In this document: positions 15,393-23,657 of the stretch, piece by piece
How positions within the stretch are numbered: position 1 is the first letter of the stretch
How the letters are laid out: every line of letters begins with the position of its first letter
Assembly: GCA_026395655.1 (NCBI GenBank)
Contig: JAPLYJ010000064.1
Coordinates: forward strand, 1-34,259
DNA from: Candidatus Parcubacteria bacterium
GTDB lineage: Bacteria; Patescibacteriota; Minisyncoccia; UBA6257; JAPLYJ01
Direction: 5' to 3'
DNA: 34,259 nucleotides
Translations under genes and position numbers: made by a program
The notes under the pieces: model-generated
The model's database searches: none
Told to the model about the DNA's origin: nothing
What the model saw: the letters and a program-made list of their open reading frames with translations, nothing else

Positions 15393-17091
15393 TCTTGTTA
15401 AAATAAAAATAGATGGAAAAGATTTTGAGTTAGCATCTAATTTAAGTATTTTAGATGTATCTAAAAATTTAAATTTAGATATTCCATATTTATGCGATCA
15501 TCCTGATTTAGATGTTAGGGCTAATTGTCGAATGTGTATGGTAGAAATCAAAGGTAAATTAGTGCCAGCTTGCAGTACCAAGATATCTGAAGGCATGGAA
15601 ATCATTACCCAATCAGAAAGAATACATAAAACAAGAAAAAGCAATTTGGAATTAATCATGGCTAACCATCAGCAAGATTGTTTTCATTGTCCGTATTTCG
15701 GATCTTGCCAATTAAAAAATTTGATGAAAACGTATGGATTAAATGCTTCTGCTTTTTCATCTCGCAAAAAAAACAGGGAAGATTTTTCCATGGGGAAATC
15801 AGTAGTTTTTAAAAGCCAAAAATGCATGGAATGTCGTGCTTGTGTGTCAGCTTGCGAAAAACAAGGTATCAATTTTTTAGAAATAGATGGTAATGGTTTG
15901 GAAATAAAAATTATACCTTCTTTAAACAAAAACAAAGATTGTGTGTATTGTGGTCAATGTGTTAGCCATTGTCCCGTGGGAGCCATGCTACCTGATATGA
16001 GTGACTTGGAAGAAATTGAAAAACTCTTAAAAGAAAAAAAATATATTTTGATAGCTCAGATTGCCCCAGCTATTAGAGCATCACTAGGAGAAGAATTTAA
16101 AATACCTTACGGCCAATTAACAGTAGGACATATTTCTACAGGATTAAAAGCTTTAGGTTTCCAATATGTTTTTGACGTTTCTACTGGAGCTGATTTGACT
16201 ACCATGGAAGAAGCTCAAGAATTAATTGAACGCATAGAGCATAACGGGAAATTACCGCTTTTAACTAGTTGTTGTCCTGCTTGGGTAAAATATGTAGAAT
16301 TTTATCGTCCTGAGTTTATTAACAATCTTACTACAGTGCGTTCTCCCCAAATGATCATGTCTAATGTTATCAAATCGTATTGGGCTAAAGAAAATAAAAT
16401 TAAATCTGCTAATATTAAATTAGTTTCTATCATGCCTTGTACAGCTAAAAAGTATGAAGCTAACAGACCTGAATTTAAAAAATTAGTAGACTATGTCTTA
16501 ACTACTCGTGAGTTAGCTTTGCTTTTAAAACGCCATCAAGTCATGCCTGAAAAGCTCAAGGAATCAAGCCTAGATGCACTTTTTAGCAGTTCTGGGGTCA
16601 TTTACGGCGCTTCTGGAGGGGTCATGGAGTCAGCCTTGAGGACAGCATATTACCTCATTACTGGGAAAGAACCTCAAGAAATTGCTTTTGAAAAAATGAG
16701 AGGTCTAGAAGGTTGCAGACAAGCTAAGTATAAGATTGGAAAATATACTTTAAATGTAGCTGCAGTGAGCGGATTAAAAAACGCAGAAAACCTTTTACAA
16801 AAAATTAAAGCTGATTCTAAGTTATATGACTATGTGGAAATAATGGCTTGCCCGGGAGGATGTTTATCTGGTGGGGGTCAGCCCGTGCCAGTTAATGATG
16901 AGATCAGAAAAAAGAGAGCGAATGTTTTATATCAATTAGATAAAAAATCTGAAATTAAATATGCTCATGATAATCCGTTTGTAAAAGAAATATATAAGAC
17001 TTTTTTGAAAGATGAAAAAAACAGAAAAACAGTTTGTCATACCCAATACGCTAAAAAGAAAAAAGAAGGACATATAATTAAAAAAATATGA
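15385..17091 (+). CDS. [FeFe] hydrogenase catalytic subunit (group A, NADH-linked type)
   Basis: 568 aa from ATG 15385, which overlaps the NuoF-like stop; an upstream TTG at 15364 is less likely. Domains in order: plant-type 2Fe-2S (Cys37, 48, 51, 63); His-Cys3 4Fe-4S (His95, Cys99, 102, 108); two 4Fe-4S ferredoxin clusters (Cys147/150/153/157 and 186/189/192/196); and the H-cluster domain with L1 TSCCPAW (296-297), L2 MPCTAKKYE (Cys352) and L3 MACPGGCLSGGG (Cys489, 493). All H-cluster ligands are present, so the enzyme should be active if HydE, HydF and HydG maturases exist elsewhere. Together with the NuoF-like subunit it would reoxidise NADH with H2 production, or run in the reverse direction. 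Such enzymes are known from fermentative candidate-phyla bacteria. Confidence 0.93.
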   Translation: MDNLVKIKIDGKDFELASNLSILDVSKNLNLDIPYLCDHPDLDVRANCRMCMVEIKGKLVPACSTKISEGMEIITQSERIHKTRKSNLELIMANHQQDCFHCPYFGSCQLKNLMKTYGLNASAFSSRKKNREDFSMGKSVVFKSQKCMECRACVSACEKQGINFLEIDGNGLEIKIIPSLNKNKDCVYCGQCVSHCPVGAMLPDMSDLEEIEKLLKEKKYILIAQIAPAIRASLGEEFKIPYGQLTVGHISTGLKALGFQYVFDVSTGADLTTMEEAQELIERIEHNGKLPLLTSCCPAWVKYVEFYRPEFINNLTTVRSPQMIMSNVIKSYWAKENKIKSANIKLVSIMPCTAKKYEANRPEFKKLVDYVLTTRELALLLKRHQVMPEKLKESSLDALFSSSGVIYGASGGVMESALRTAYYLITGKEPQEIAFEKMRGLEGCRQAKYKIGKYTLNVAAVSGLKNAENLLQKIKADSKLYDYVEIMACPGGCLSGGGQPVPVNDEIRKKRANVLYQLDKKSEIKYAHDNPFVKEIYKTFLKDEKNRKTVCHTQYAKKKKEGHIIKKI

Positions 17092-17597
17092 TGGCAGAAA
17101 CTTTAGTTTTAGAAAAAAAGAAAATAAGCACTTTAGTTTTTGTGGGTTTCTTAGCTATCTCCATTGTTGCTCCACTATTTTTAAAAACACAATTTTTAAG
17201 TGGACCTTTGGTTAATGCTGTGCTTTTTATTGTTACTATAATGTTGGGTTTAAGATATGGTATTTTAGTGAGTCTTATTCCCAGTGGGTTAGCTTTAGCC
17301 ATTGGTCTATTACCCATGGTCATTGCCCCCATGATCCCTATTATTATTTTAGGCAATATGTTAATGGTTATATCTTGTAATTACCTTAAAACAAAAAACT
17401 ATTGGCTCATGATTGTTTTTTCTAGTATTGTTAAATTTGTTTTTATATATGTTGTTTTTCAAATTGTTTTTCAAAATATCTTAGATACTAATTTAAGTAA
17501 TGTCATCTCATCCATGGTGGGCATCAATCAATTGTATACCGCGCTATTAGGCGGAGCTTTAGCTTTTTTGTTTTTAAAAAAATATAAAAAAATATGA
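17088..17597 (+). CDS. Small polytopic membrane protein next to the hydrogenase (HymD / ECF S-component-like)
   Basis: 169 aa with about five hydrophobic helices (roughly 17-35, 40-62, 65-90, 100-122, 135-162). Short polytopic proteins of this look, following [FeFe] hydrogenase genes, are often annotated HymD or 'iron hydrogenase' and have the size and helix pattern of ECF transporter S components. No catalytic residue can be named. The four-base overlap with the hydrogenase (ATGA; a second ATG follows directly at 17091) suggests coupled synthesis. A role in anchoring the soluble hydrogenase or in cofactor/metal supply is inference only. Confidence 0.6.
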   Translation: MMAETLVLEKKKISTLVFVGFLAISIVAPLFLKTQFLSGPLVNAVLFIVTIMLGLRYGILVSLIPSGLALAIGLLPMVIAPMIPIIILGNMLMVISCNYLKTKNYWLMIVFSSIVKFVFIYVVFQIVFQNILDTNLSNVISSMVGINQLYTALLGGALAFLFLKKYKKI

Positions 17598-17953
17598 CAG
17601 ATTCTAACTGTGTTTTTTGTAAAATCATTAAAAACGAAATTCCTGTTAAGAAATATTACGAAGATGATAAATTTTTAGCTGTTTTTGATATCAAACCTAT
17701 TAGCCCAGATCATATTGTTTTGATGTCAAAAAATCATTATACCCATACCAGTGATATGCCTAACTCAGACTGGCAGGAGTTTATCTTAAAAGCCAAAGAA
17801 TTAGCCGAAACTCATTTAAAAGAGATTGAAGCTGATGGTTATAACTTATTAATCAATGAAGGGGAAGCTGCTCAGTCCATGGTAGCTCACAGACCCCATT
17901 GTCATATCATTTTTAGAAAGATGGACGATGGCATTAAGATAGACCCACGTTAA
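17594..17953 (+). CDS. HIT (histidine triad) family nucleotide-binding hydrolase, variant triad
   Basis: 119 aa, the normal size for a Hint-type purine nucleoside phosphoramidase or dinucleotide hydrolase. N-terminal CVFCKIIKNEIP and EDDKFLAVFDIKPISPDHIVLMSK are typical, as is GYNLLINEGEAAQSM. The triad region reads HRPHCHIIFR: in the HxHxH register the first position is Arg, with the His displaced by one, while the second (nucleophile) and third His are present. The start overlaps the preceding gene by four bases, and it closes the operon. Confidence 0.88.
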   Translation: MTDSNCVFCKIIKNEIPVKKYYEDDKFLAVFDIKPISPDHIVLMSKNHYTHTSDMPNSDWQEFILKAKELAETHLKEIEADGYNLLINEGEAAQSMVAHRPHCHIIFRKMDDGIKIDPR

Positions 17954-18000
17954 ATTGACCAATTGATTTATTTATGTTTTTGTATTAATATTTTTCAGAT

Positions 18001-19044
18001 ATGATTCAAAAAAGAGGGGTAAACACTATAAAAGAAATTTTAGAGATTCCAACAGCTTTAGAGAGAGTTATTTTTCAAGATTCTAAAAATATTAATAAGG
18101 TAGCTAGTGTTATTAAAAAAGCTAAAGAAGTGTATTTTATAGGTTCTGGCACAGCTGGCCATGCAGCTTTAGAAGCTAACTATCTTTTTTCTAAATTTGG
18201 TTTAAATCACAGTAATTTTGTACCTGCCAGCGAGTTTTCAAATTTTGCATCATTTTTAAAGAAAAACAGTATCATTGTAGCTATTTCCCAGGGTGGGGAA
18301 AACATTGATATTATTGAAGCTGTTAAAACAGCAAAAAAACAAGGATGTAAGATTATTGGTATTACTAATGAGATGTCTTCTACACTTTCAAATTTAAGTG
18401 ATTTTTCTTTAGATATTTTAGCAGGATCGGAAAAAAGCGTGGTAGCTACTAAAACATATATTAATCAATTAGCTACCATCATTTTAATAGTTTTTCAGAT
18501 ACGTAAAAAATACCAAAAGGGGATTAAGCTGTTACAAGAAACTATCATCGCTATCTCTGAAATTTTGTTAAAAGAAAATCAAACTAAAATTCAAAAGTTA
18601 TCTAAAAAATTAAAAAACAAAGAAGATTTTTTTGCTATTGGTAGGGGATTAAATTATCCTACAGCCTTAGAAACTAGTTTAAAAATCAAAGAAGCTTGCT
18701 ACATTCACGCAGAAGGATTAGCTGGAGGAGAATTTAAACATGGTGTTTTAGCCATGGTAGAAAAGGGTTTTCCTTGTATTATTCATACCTCAAATGGTAA
18801 CAATGAAAAATCAATTTTGTTAGATGCTAAAAACATGTCTACAAAAGGAGCTTTGATTATTGGTGTAGGTTCTGAAAAGAAAAAAATCTTTAATGTTTGG
18901 TTAAAAACACCAAAAGTTGATGAGGTTATTTCACCTTTAACAAATATTATACCTATTCAAATGTTAGCGTACCATTTAAGTTTGTTACGAAACATCAACC
19001 CAGACAAACCTAGAAATCTTGTAAAAAGCGTAAAAAAGCATTAG
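18001..19044 (+). CDS. GlmS-type SIS isomerase domain protein (no glutaminase domain)
   Basis: 347 aa with two SIS sugar-phosphate isomerase domains. SIS1 (about 35-165) has FIGSGTAGHAALEANYLF and AISQGGENIDIIEAVK. SIS2 (about 200-335) has FFAIGRGLNYPTALETSLKIKEACYIHAEGLAGGEFKHG, the fructose-6-phosphate site of glucosamine-6-phosphate synthase. The tail NPDKPRNLVKSV matches the conserved GlmS C-terminus. The N-terminal Ntn glutamine amidotransferase (about 240 aa with Cys1) is missing, so glutamine cannot be the nitrogen source; free ammonia or the deamination direction is more likely. It could supply GlcN-6-P for the neighbouring glycosyltransferase. The short intergenic gap upstream holds no clear promoter. 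Confidence 0.82.
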   Translation: MIQKRGVNTIKEILEIPTALERVIFQDSKNINKVASVIKKAKEVYFIGSGTAGHAALEANYLFSKFGLNHSNFVPASEFSNFASFLKKNSIIVAISQGGENIDIIEAVKTAKKQGCKIIGITNEMSSTLSNLSDFSLDILAGSEKSVVATKTYINQLATIILIVFQIRKKYQKGIKLLQETIIAISEILLKENQTKIQKLSKKLKNKEDFFAIGRGLNYPTALETSLKIKEACYIHAEGLAGGEFKHGVLAMVEKGFPCIIHTSNGNNEKSILLDAKNMSTKGALIIGVGSEKKKIFNVWLKTPKVDEVISPLTNIIPIQMLAYHLSLLRNINPDKPRNLVKSVKKH

Positions 19045-19057
19045 CATATTATCACTT

Positions 19058-20293
19058 ATGACTATTTTTGAAATTCTTACATACTTTTCTATCTTCATTG
19101 GTTTGTATTTTGCCATTTTTATTTTTAGTACTTTTTTTGAAAACAGAAAAAAAATACATCTTAAAGATGACAAACAATATGATTTTCCGTTAGTAAGCTT
19201 AGTGGTGCCTTGCTACAATGAAGAATTAAATATTGCTAAAACTATTCAATCAATTTTAAACCTTGATTACCCATCTGATAAATTAGACATTATTGTTATT
19301 GATGATGGTAGCAATGATCAAACATATCAAAAAGCAAAAGAATTTGAATTAGAAGACAATCGCGTAAGAGTTTTTAAAAAAGAAAATGGGGGAAAATATA
19401 CAGCTTTAAACTTAGGTATTTCTAAGGCTAAAGCTAATTTTGTTGCTACCGTAGACGCTGATTCATATCTGCATACGTTATCACTTAGAAAAATGATGTT
19501 GTATTTTGCTGATTCATCAATTAAAGCTACTATTTCTACAGTAGTAGTAGATCGTCCTAAAAATATCTTAGAAGGTGTTCAATACGTAGAATATCTCATG
19601 GGAGGGTTTTTAAGAAAAGTTTTTTCTTTTGTAGGTGGTATCAATGTTGTGCCTGGTCCCTTAGCTGTTTTTCGCAAAGAAGTTTTTGAAAAATTAGGTG
19701 CATTCCGCAGAGCATACCAAACTGAGGACTTAGAGATAGCTTTAAGAATGCAAAGAGCCAATTACAAGATAGCCCATGCCATTGATGCCATTGTGTATAC
19801 CAATGGTTGTAAAACATTTAAAGAATTGTTCTATCAAAGATTACGCTGGCGCCAAGGTTTGATTTTTAATTTCATTGATTACAAAGATTTACTTAATTTA
19901 AAAAAACATGGTAATTTAGCGTTTTTGATGATAAATAGTATTGTTGGTATTTTTCTTTCAGTAGTTATCTTTTTATTTGTCGCCTACCAAACTATTAGTT
20001 TAATTATCAGACAAATTCATTTTTTGTTTTTAATCAGATGGGATACCTTAACTTTTTCTTTACCAAAATTAAGCTGGATCACTTTAAACACTACACCAGT
20101 TGCTTTATTAAGTTTAGTAGCTATCATTTGTTGTTTAATATATATTCTTTTAAGTAAAATATATACCCTAAATCAAGAGATGAAATATACCAATATTGCT
20201 TTCTATATCTTACTTTTTCCAATCCTTAATGCCGTTTGGTGGATTTCCACTTTTTGGTCAACCTTAATTAGAAAAGAAGTGATATGGAAGTAA
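19058..20293 (+). CDS. Membrane-bound family 2 glycosyltransferase (processive type)
   Basis: 411 aa. An N-terminal membrane helix (about 5-27) is followed by a GT-A domain: VSLVVPCYNEELNIAKTI, IDDGSND (UDP binding), TVDADSYL (DxD-type metal site), the QTEDLEIALRMQ acceptor motif and QRLRWRQG, the Q/RxxRW signature of processive synthases. About three more hydrophobic helices lie at the C-terminus (about 285-320, 345-370, 380-402). The pattern resembles IcaA/PgaC-like poly-N-acetylglucosamine and related polysaccharide synthases, consistent with the GlmS-like gene upstream, but product specificity cannot be read from the sequence. The end overlaps the next gene by 10 bases. Confidence 0.87.
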   Translation: MTIFEILTYFSIFIGLYFAIFIFSTFFENRKKIHLKDDKQYDFPLVSLVVPCYNEELNIAKTIQSILNLDYPSDKLDIIVIDDGSNDQTYQKAKEFELEDNRVRVFKKENGGKYTALNLGISKAKANFVATVDADSYLHTLSLRKMMLYFADSSIKATISTVVVDRPKNILEGVQYVEYLMGGFLRKVFSFVGGINVVPGPLAVFRKEVFEKLGAFRRAYQTEDLEIALRMQRANYKIAHAIDAIVYTNGCKTFKELFYQRLRWRQGLIFNFIDYKDLLNLKKHGNLAFLMINSIVGIFLSVVIFLFVAYQTISLIIRQIHFLFLIRWDTLTFSLPKLSWITLNTTPVALLSLVAIICCLIYILLSKIYTLNQEMKYTNIAFYILLFPILNAVWWISTFWSTLIRKEVIWK

Positions 20294-21006
20294 ACGAAAA
20301 AAAAATAAGTTGGGTAAGATACCTTCTAATTTTCTTTCTAACTTTAGTTATCTTTGGTAGTGGTTTTTATTTAAGCAATACCATTGTAGAAAAAAAGATT
20401 ACCGCTATTTCTAAGTTACAACAAGGGTTAAGTATTGATATTTTGTCCATTGAAACTCAATTTTCCATTTTAACTCAAGTACCTTGTAAAAATCTTAATG
20501 AGTCTACTTTAGCTAAAGAGTTATATGACATTGCCTTAAAACTTTCTTCGGTAGGTAGCTCTTTAGGTGAAAACAATCCTGACTATTTAATTTTAAAAAA
20601 ATATTATTCCATCTTAGAAATCAAACATTGGTTGCTATTAAAAAAAGCAGCCAAAGAATGCCAAATGGATTTAGTGTCTGTAGCATATTTCTATGGGGAT
20701 AAGAAAAGTTGTCAGAATTGTGAAGATCAAGGTTACATTTTAACTGCCTTAAGAGAAAAATATCCTTTTTTACGTGTATATTCTTTTGATTACCTTTTGC
20801 CTTTAGTACCTTTAGAAACTATCAAATCCATCTATAATTTAAAAAATAATCTACCCGTTTTAGTTATTAACGATGATGTCTATTACGGTCTTAAATCACA
20901 AGAAGAATTAGAAACAATATTTAAAACATATATCAAATTAAACAAATTAGAACCTACAGAAACTAGTACCCCTACAACCAGTTCAACATCTACAAAGAAA
21001 AATTAA
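20284..21006 (+). CDS. Membrane-anchored thioredoxin-like protein with CxxC
   Basis: 240 aa. One N-terminal membrane helix (about 11-31) and a helical region (about 40-125) precede a thioredoxin-like C-terminal half (about 130-220). The putative active site is CQNC (Cys143, Cys146) after the strand VSVAYFYGD, and NNLPVLVIND supplies the cis-Pro-like strand. A Ser/Thr/Pro-rich tail closes the protein. Whether it is an oxidoreductase acting outside the cell or a structural relative is unclear. It overlaps the glycosyltransferase gene and shares its operon. Confidence 0.65.
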   Translation: MEVNEKKISWVRYLLIFFLTLVIFGSGFYLSNTIVEKKITAISKLQQGLSIDILSIETQFSILTQVPCKNLNESTLAKELYDIALKLSSVGSSLGENNPDYLILKKYYSILEIKHWLLLKKAAKECQMDLVSVAYFYGDKKSCQNCEDQGYILTALREKYPFLRVYSFDYLLPLVPLETIKSIYNLKNNLPVLVINDDVYYGLKSQEELETIFKTYIKLNKLEPTETSTPTTSSTSTKKN

Positions 21007-21036
21007 AAAAACCATCAGATTTATGATGGCTTTTTT
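21006..21036. terminator. Bidirectional terminator between converging transcripts
   Basis: CCATCA (21012-21017) and TGATGG (21024-21029) form the stem; an A-run lies on the left and six T on the right (21031-21036), so it can serve both the plus-strand operon and efp on the minus strand. Confidence 0.85.
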
Positions 21037-21040
21037 AATG

Positions 21041-21604
21041 TTATTCGTTAGCTCTTTCTACATATTCTCCACTTTCCGTGTTTATTCTAATAACTTCTCC
21101 TTCTTTAATAAAAATAGGAACATTAACTTCTAACCCGGTTTCTAATTTTACTGTTTTAAAAGCTCCTCCCGAAGTATTACCTTTAATAGCTGGGGCTGCT
21201 TCTGTAATTTTTAATGAAACTTTTTTAGGTATGTTTAAACTCAATAACTCATCGTCTACGTATAATAAATCTATATCTGAGTTCTGTCTAAGATATATGA
21301 CTTTGTCTTTAACCGAATCAATGGGTAAAGATACCCTTTGATTGTCATTTTTAATTAAAAACACGGAATTTTGTCTGTCACTGTAAAGATAGCTAGCTTT
21401 CTTATATGTTAACTCTGATTCTTCAAATTTTTCACCAGATTTAAAAGTTCTTTCTACCACTTTTTCAGTTTTCATGTTTTTTAATTTGGTTCTGAAAAAA
21501 GCTGAACCTTTACCGGGACTGACAAATTGAAAATCAACAATCACCCAAGGTTGATCCTCTATATTCAATATCATGCCTTTTGTAAAATCTGAAGTAGAAA
21601 TCAT
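21041..21604 (-). CDS. efp: Translation elongation factor P
   Basis: 187 aa, full length, with the three beta-barrel domains of EF-P. EF-P relieves ribosomes stalled at polyproline. The loop that reaches the peptidyl-transferase centre reads VSPGKGSAFFRTK, with the modifiable lysine at position 32. Middle-domain RTFKSGEKFE and the C-terminal TEAAPAIKGNTSGGAFKTVKLETG signature are clear. It lies 7 bases after the epmA-like gene on the same strand, which predicts that its lysine is beta-lysylated. No SD is present at the start. Confidence 0.96.
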   Translation of the reverse strand: MISTSDFTKGMILNIEDQPWVIVDFQFVSPGKGSAFFRTKLKNMKTEKVVERTFKSGEKFEESELTYKKASYLYSDRQNSVFLIKNDNQRVSLPIDSVKDKVIYLRQNSDIDLLYVDDELLSLNIPKKVSLKITEAAPAIKGNTSGGAFKTVKLETGLEVNVPIFIKEGEVIRINTESGEYVERANE

Positions 21605-21611
21605 ATATAAA

Positions 21612-22646
21612 TTATTTAAAGATTTGTTTAGCTGGGAACATCAATAAATCGTTGATATCATTAATGTTTAATATTAACATTTGTAATCTATCTACGCCTA
21701 GAGCTATCCCACCAGAATCAGGCATTTTTGATTTTAAAGCATTAATGAAGTCATTGTCAATGGGAATGATTTTTTTGTTTAACTTTTCTCTGACATCTTG
21801 TTCTTCTTTGAAACGTTTGTATTGTTCTTTGTAGTCTGTTAATTCTGAAAAAGCATTAGCTAATTCCATACCACCAATATATGCTTCAAACCTTTCAGCG
21901 TAAAAGCTTTTTTTATTTTTTCTTTTAGCTAAAGAAGCTTGGTGCAGGGGATATTCATATATGATCATAGGTCTATCTTTAGGTAACCTAGGCTCTATAG
22001 CATTTAAAAATACCTTGTAAAAAACATCATCCCAATTGTCTTGGATATCTATTGTAAAATCTTTTTGGATAGCTAATTTTTTAAAATTTTTCAAATTCTT
22101 ACATTGATCTAAATCTAAATGAGCGTATTTTTTAAAAGCTTGTTTGACAGTCATCTTAGGCCAAGGCAAGCTTAAATCAATTTTGTTATTTTCGTATACA
22201 AGATATTTAGATTTATTGATTTTTTTGTTAACTTCAAAAACCAATTGTTCTAGATCTAACATTATTTGATAATAGTTTGAATGACTACGATACCATTCTA
22301 ACATGGTAAATTCTGGATTATGATTTGGTCCAAAGCTTTCATCTGATCTAAAAACTCTAGCTAGCTCAAATACCTTATCAAACCCAGCACAAAGCATTTT
22401 TTTTAAAGAATATTCCGGGGAAGTGATTAAGTACCCTAAATACGATTTACCTTTTTCATCATAAAATTCAGTTTGAAAAGGATTTAAATATGGTTCTTGC
22501 CCAGCACATTCAACCAGAATTGGAGTTTGAGCTTCTAAGAACCCTCTCACCTTAAAAAACGATCTAATGTAATCATTAATCTCAGCTCTCTTTTTTTGCA
22601 CAGAGGTAAGCTTAGGATCTTTTTTAATTTTTTCCCAATTTTGCAT
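21612..22646 (-). CDS. epmA: EF-P lysyltransferase EpmA-like (truncated class II LysRS paralogue)
   Basis: 344 aa, against about 490-500 for lysyl-tRNA synthetase. The N-terminal OB-fold anticodon domain is absent, so it should not charge tRNA. It carries the class II catalytic core in EpmA (PoxA/GenX/YjeA) style: motif 2 region YLITSPEYSLKKMLCAGFDKVFELARVFRSDE, then NHNPEFTMLEWYRSH, IIYEYPLHQASLAKR, RFEAYIGGMELANAFSEL, and motif 3 GIALGVDRLQML. EpmA attaches (R)-beta-lysine to EF-P; the aminomutase EpmB that makes beta-lysine is not in the window. It is often mis-annotated as lysS. Transcribed from its own minus-strand promoter together with efp. Confidence 0.88.
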   Translation of the reverse strand: MQNWEKIKKDPKLTSVQKKRAEINDYIRSFFKVRGFLEAQTPILVECAGQEPYLNPFQTEFYDEKGKSYLGYLITSPEYSLKKMLCAGFDKVFELARVFRSDESFGPNHNPEFTMLEWYRSHSNYYQIMLDLEQLVFEVNKKINKSKYLVYENNKIDLSLPWPKMTVKQAFKKYAHLDLDQCKNLKNFKKLAIQKDFTIDIQDNWDDVFYKVFLNAIEPRLPKDRPMIIYEYPLHQASLAKRKNKKSFYAERFEAYIGGMELANAFSELTDYKEQYKRFKEEQDVREKLNKKIIPIDNDFINALKSKMPDSGGIALGVDRLQMLILNINDINDLLMFPAKQIFK

Positions 22647-22668
22647 GTTAGATGTTTAATTGTTAAAC

Positions 22669-22698
22669 ATTGTAGCATTTTTTTGTATGTTTTGTCAT
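22669..22698 (-). promoter_or_regulatory. Promoter for epmA-efp
   Basis: Read on the minus strand: ATGACA (22698-22693), an 18-nt spacer and TACAAT (22674-22669). The leader to the ATG at 22646 is about 15-20 nt. Confidence 0.55.
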
Positions 22699-22709
22699 TC
22701 TTTCTGCCA

Positions 22710-22738
22710 TTGACAAAAATGGTATAACTTGTTAAGGT
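22710..22738 (+). promoter_or_regulatory. Possible promoter for the 22826 gene
   Basis: TTGACA at 22710-22715 is perfect, but the -10 at 17-nt spacing is poor (TAAGGT, 22733-22738). It faces away from the epmA promoter. About 85 nt of leader would precede the SD AGGAGG; I see no clear boxA or long hairpin in it. Confidence 0.35.
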
Positions 22739-22825
22739 ATTTAATAAAAAGTACATTGAAAATATATTTTCCCTCATAAACCCTGAATTCGCAATAAAAT
22801 GTGACAGGTAGAGGCAGGAGGAAAG

Positions 22826-23461
22826 ATGTACCAATATTGTGATAAGTTAGCGCCGGCAGGGAGGTATCCTTGCCTTTACCTTGCCAAGGGTGGCGAGGTA
22901 AAAAAATTTAAAGGAGAAAATATTTCAGATTTTTGCTGTATTGCTACAGAGCAGTACAGCAAAAATGGTAAGTGGTCTAGCACCACTTACCAACTGGAGC
23001 TCTCTCCAGGTGTACGCCCTCTCTATTTTCTCTCCCCGATGCATGGGACATGGGGAGATGACCTCAAATCATGGGGGGAAGTAGTTGAGAAACTCAGTCT
23101 TCCGGTTGATGTCGCAAAAGCGATAATTGGGACTGAGTTCAAGACGACTGCAAATCGCCTCGACAAACTTGAAGAGTTTGCCTTGGCGACCGAGACCGAA
23201 GAAGTCACGACGGAAACTGTCATTATCTCCTTTGGATCGCCCTCTAACCGGGCGATTAGAGAAGGGTATTGGGAGGAACCCAAATCCTCACAGACGAGTA
23301 ACGGTCAAACCGTTACTGTAGCACCGGGCGTGGATGCCGATTGGGGTAATCCTTCGGTTGTGGAACCGGAAGGTGCGAAAGTTATCTCCTCCCGGCACGT
23401 TCCAGGGATGCACGGCGGATATTGGACAGTAGAAGTGATTGTTCCAATCCTCGCCGCGTAA
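22826..23461 (+). CDS. Uncharacterised protein with strong SD and own terminator
   Basis: 211 aa, family not recognised. The N-terminal part is rich in Cys and Tyr (MYQYCDKLAPAGRYPCLYL, DFCCIATEQYS); the middle (KLSLPVDVAKAIIGTEFKTTANRLDKLEEFALATE) is probably helical; the C-terminal part is Gly/Val-rich. No signal peptide or membrane helix is seen. Its ATG follows a near-perfect SD (AGGAGG, 4-nt spacing) and the coding region is clearly more GC-rich than its neighbours. In both respects it resembles the 11227 gene and the 30-33 kb cassettes. It stands alone between divergent epmA and a strong terminator. Confidence 0.7.
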   Translation: MYQYCDKLAPAGRYPCLYLAKGGEVKKFKGENISDFCCIATEQYSKNGKWSSTTYQLELSPGVRPLYFLSPMHGTWGDDLKSWGEVVEKLSLPVDVAKAIIGTEFKTTANRLDKLEEFALATETEEVTTETVIISFGSPSNRAIREGYWEEPKSSQTSNGQTVTVAPGVDADWGNPSVVEPEGAKVISSRHVPGMHGGYWTVEVIVPILAA

Positions 23462-23480
23462 TCGCGTAGTAACAACAATC

Positions 23481-23523
23481 GAGCCCCAGTGGTTAAACAT
23501 CTACCACATGGGGCTCTTTTTTT
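23481..23523 (+). terminator. Rho-independent terminator
   Basis: GAGCCCCA (23481-23488) pairs with TGGGGCTC (23509-23516), extended by GTGG/CCAC around one unpaired A, and seven T follow. Confidence 0.92.
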
Positions 23524-23657
23524 AACTATAGTTTTTGAATAATATATTTTTAAAAAATATTTTTGATATTTAAACAAAAATTTGAACTTTTTAATTATTG
23601 TTTTTTGTGTTAAATTATTATTAATGGAAAAACCAAAAATAACTATAAAATAAAAAC

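Noticed and set aside
21612..22646. Lysyl-tRNA synthetase (lysS)
   Set aside because: The anticodon-binding OB domain is missing and the motifs match EpmA; it also neighbours efp.
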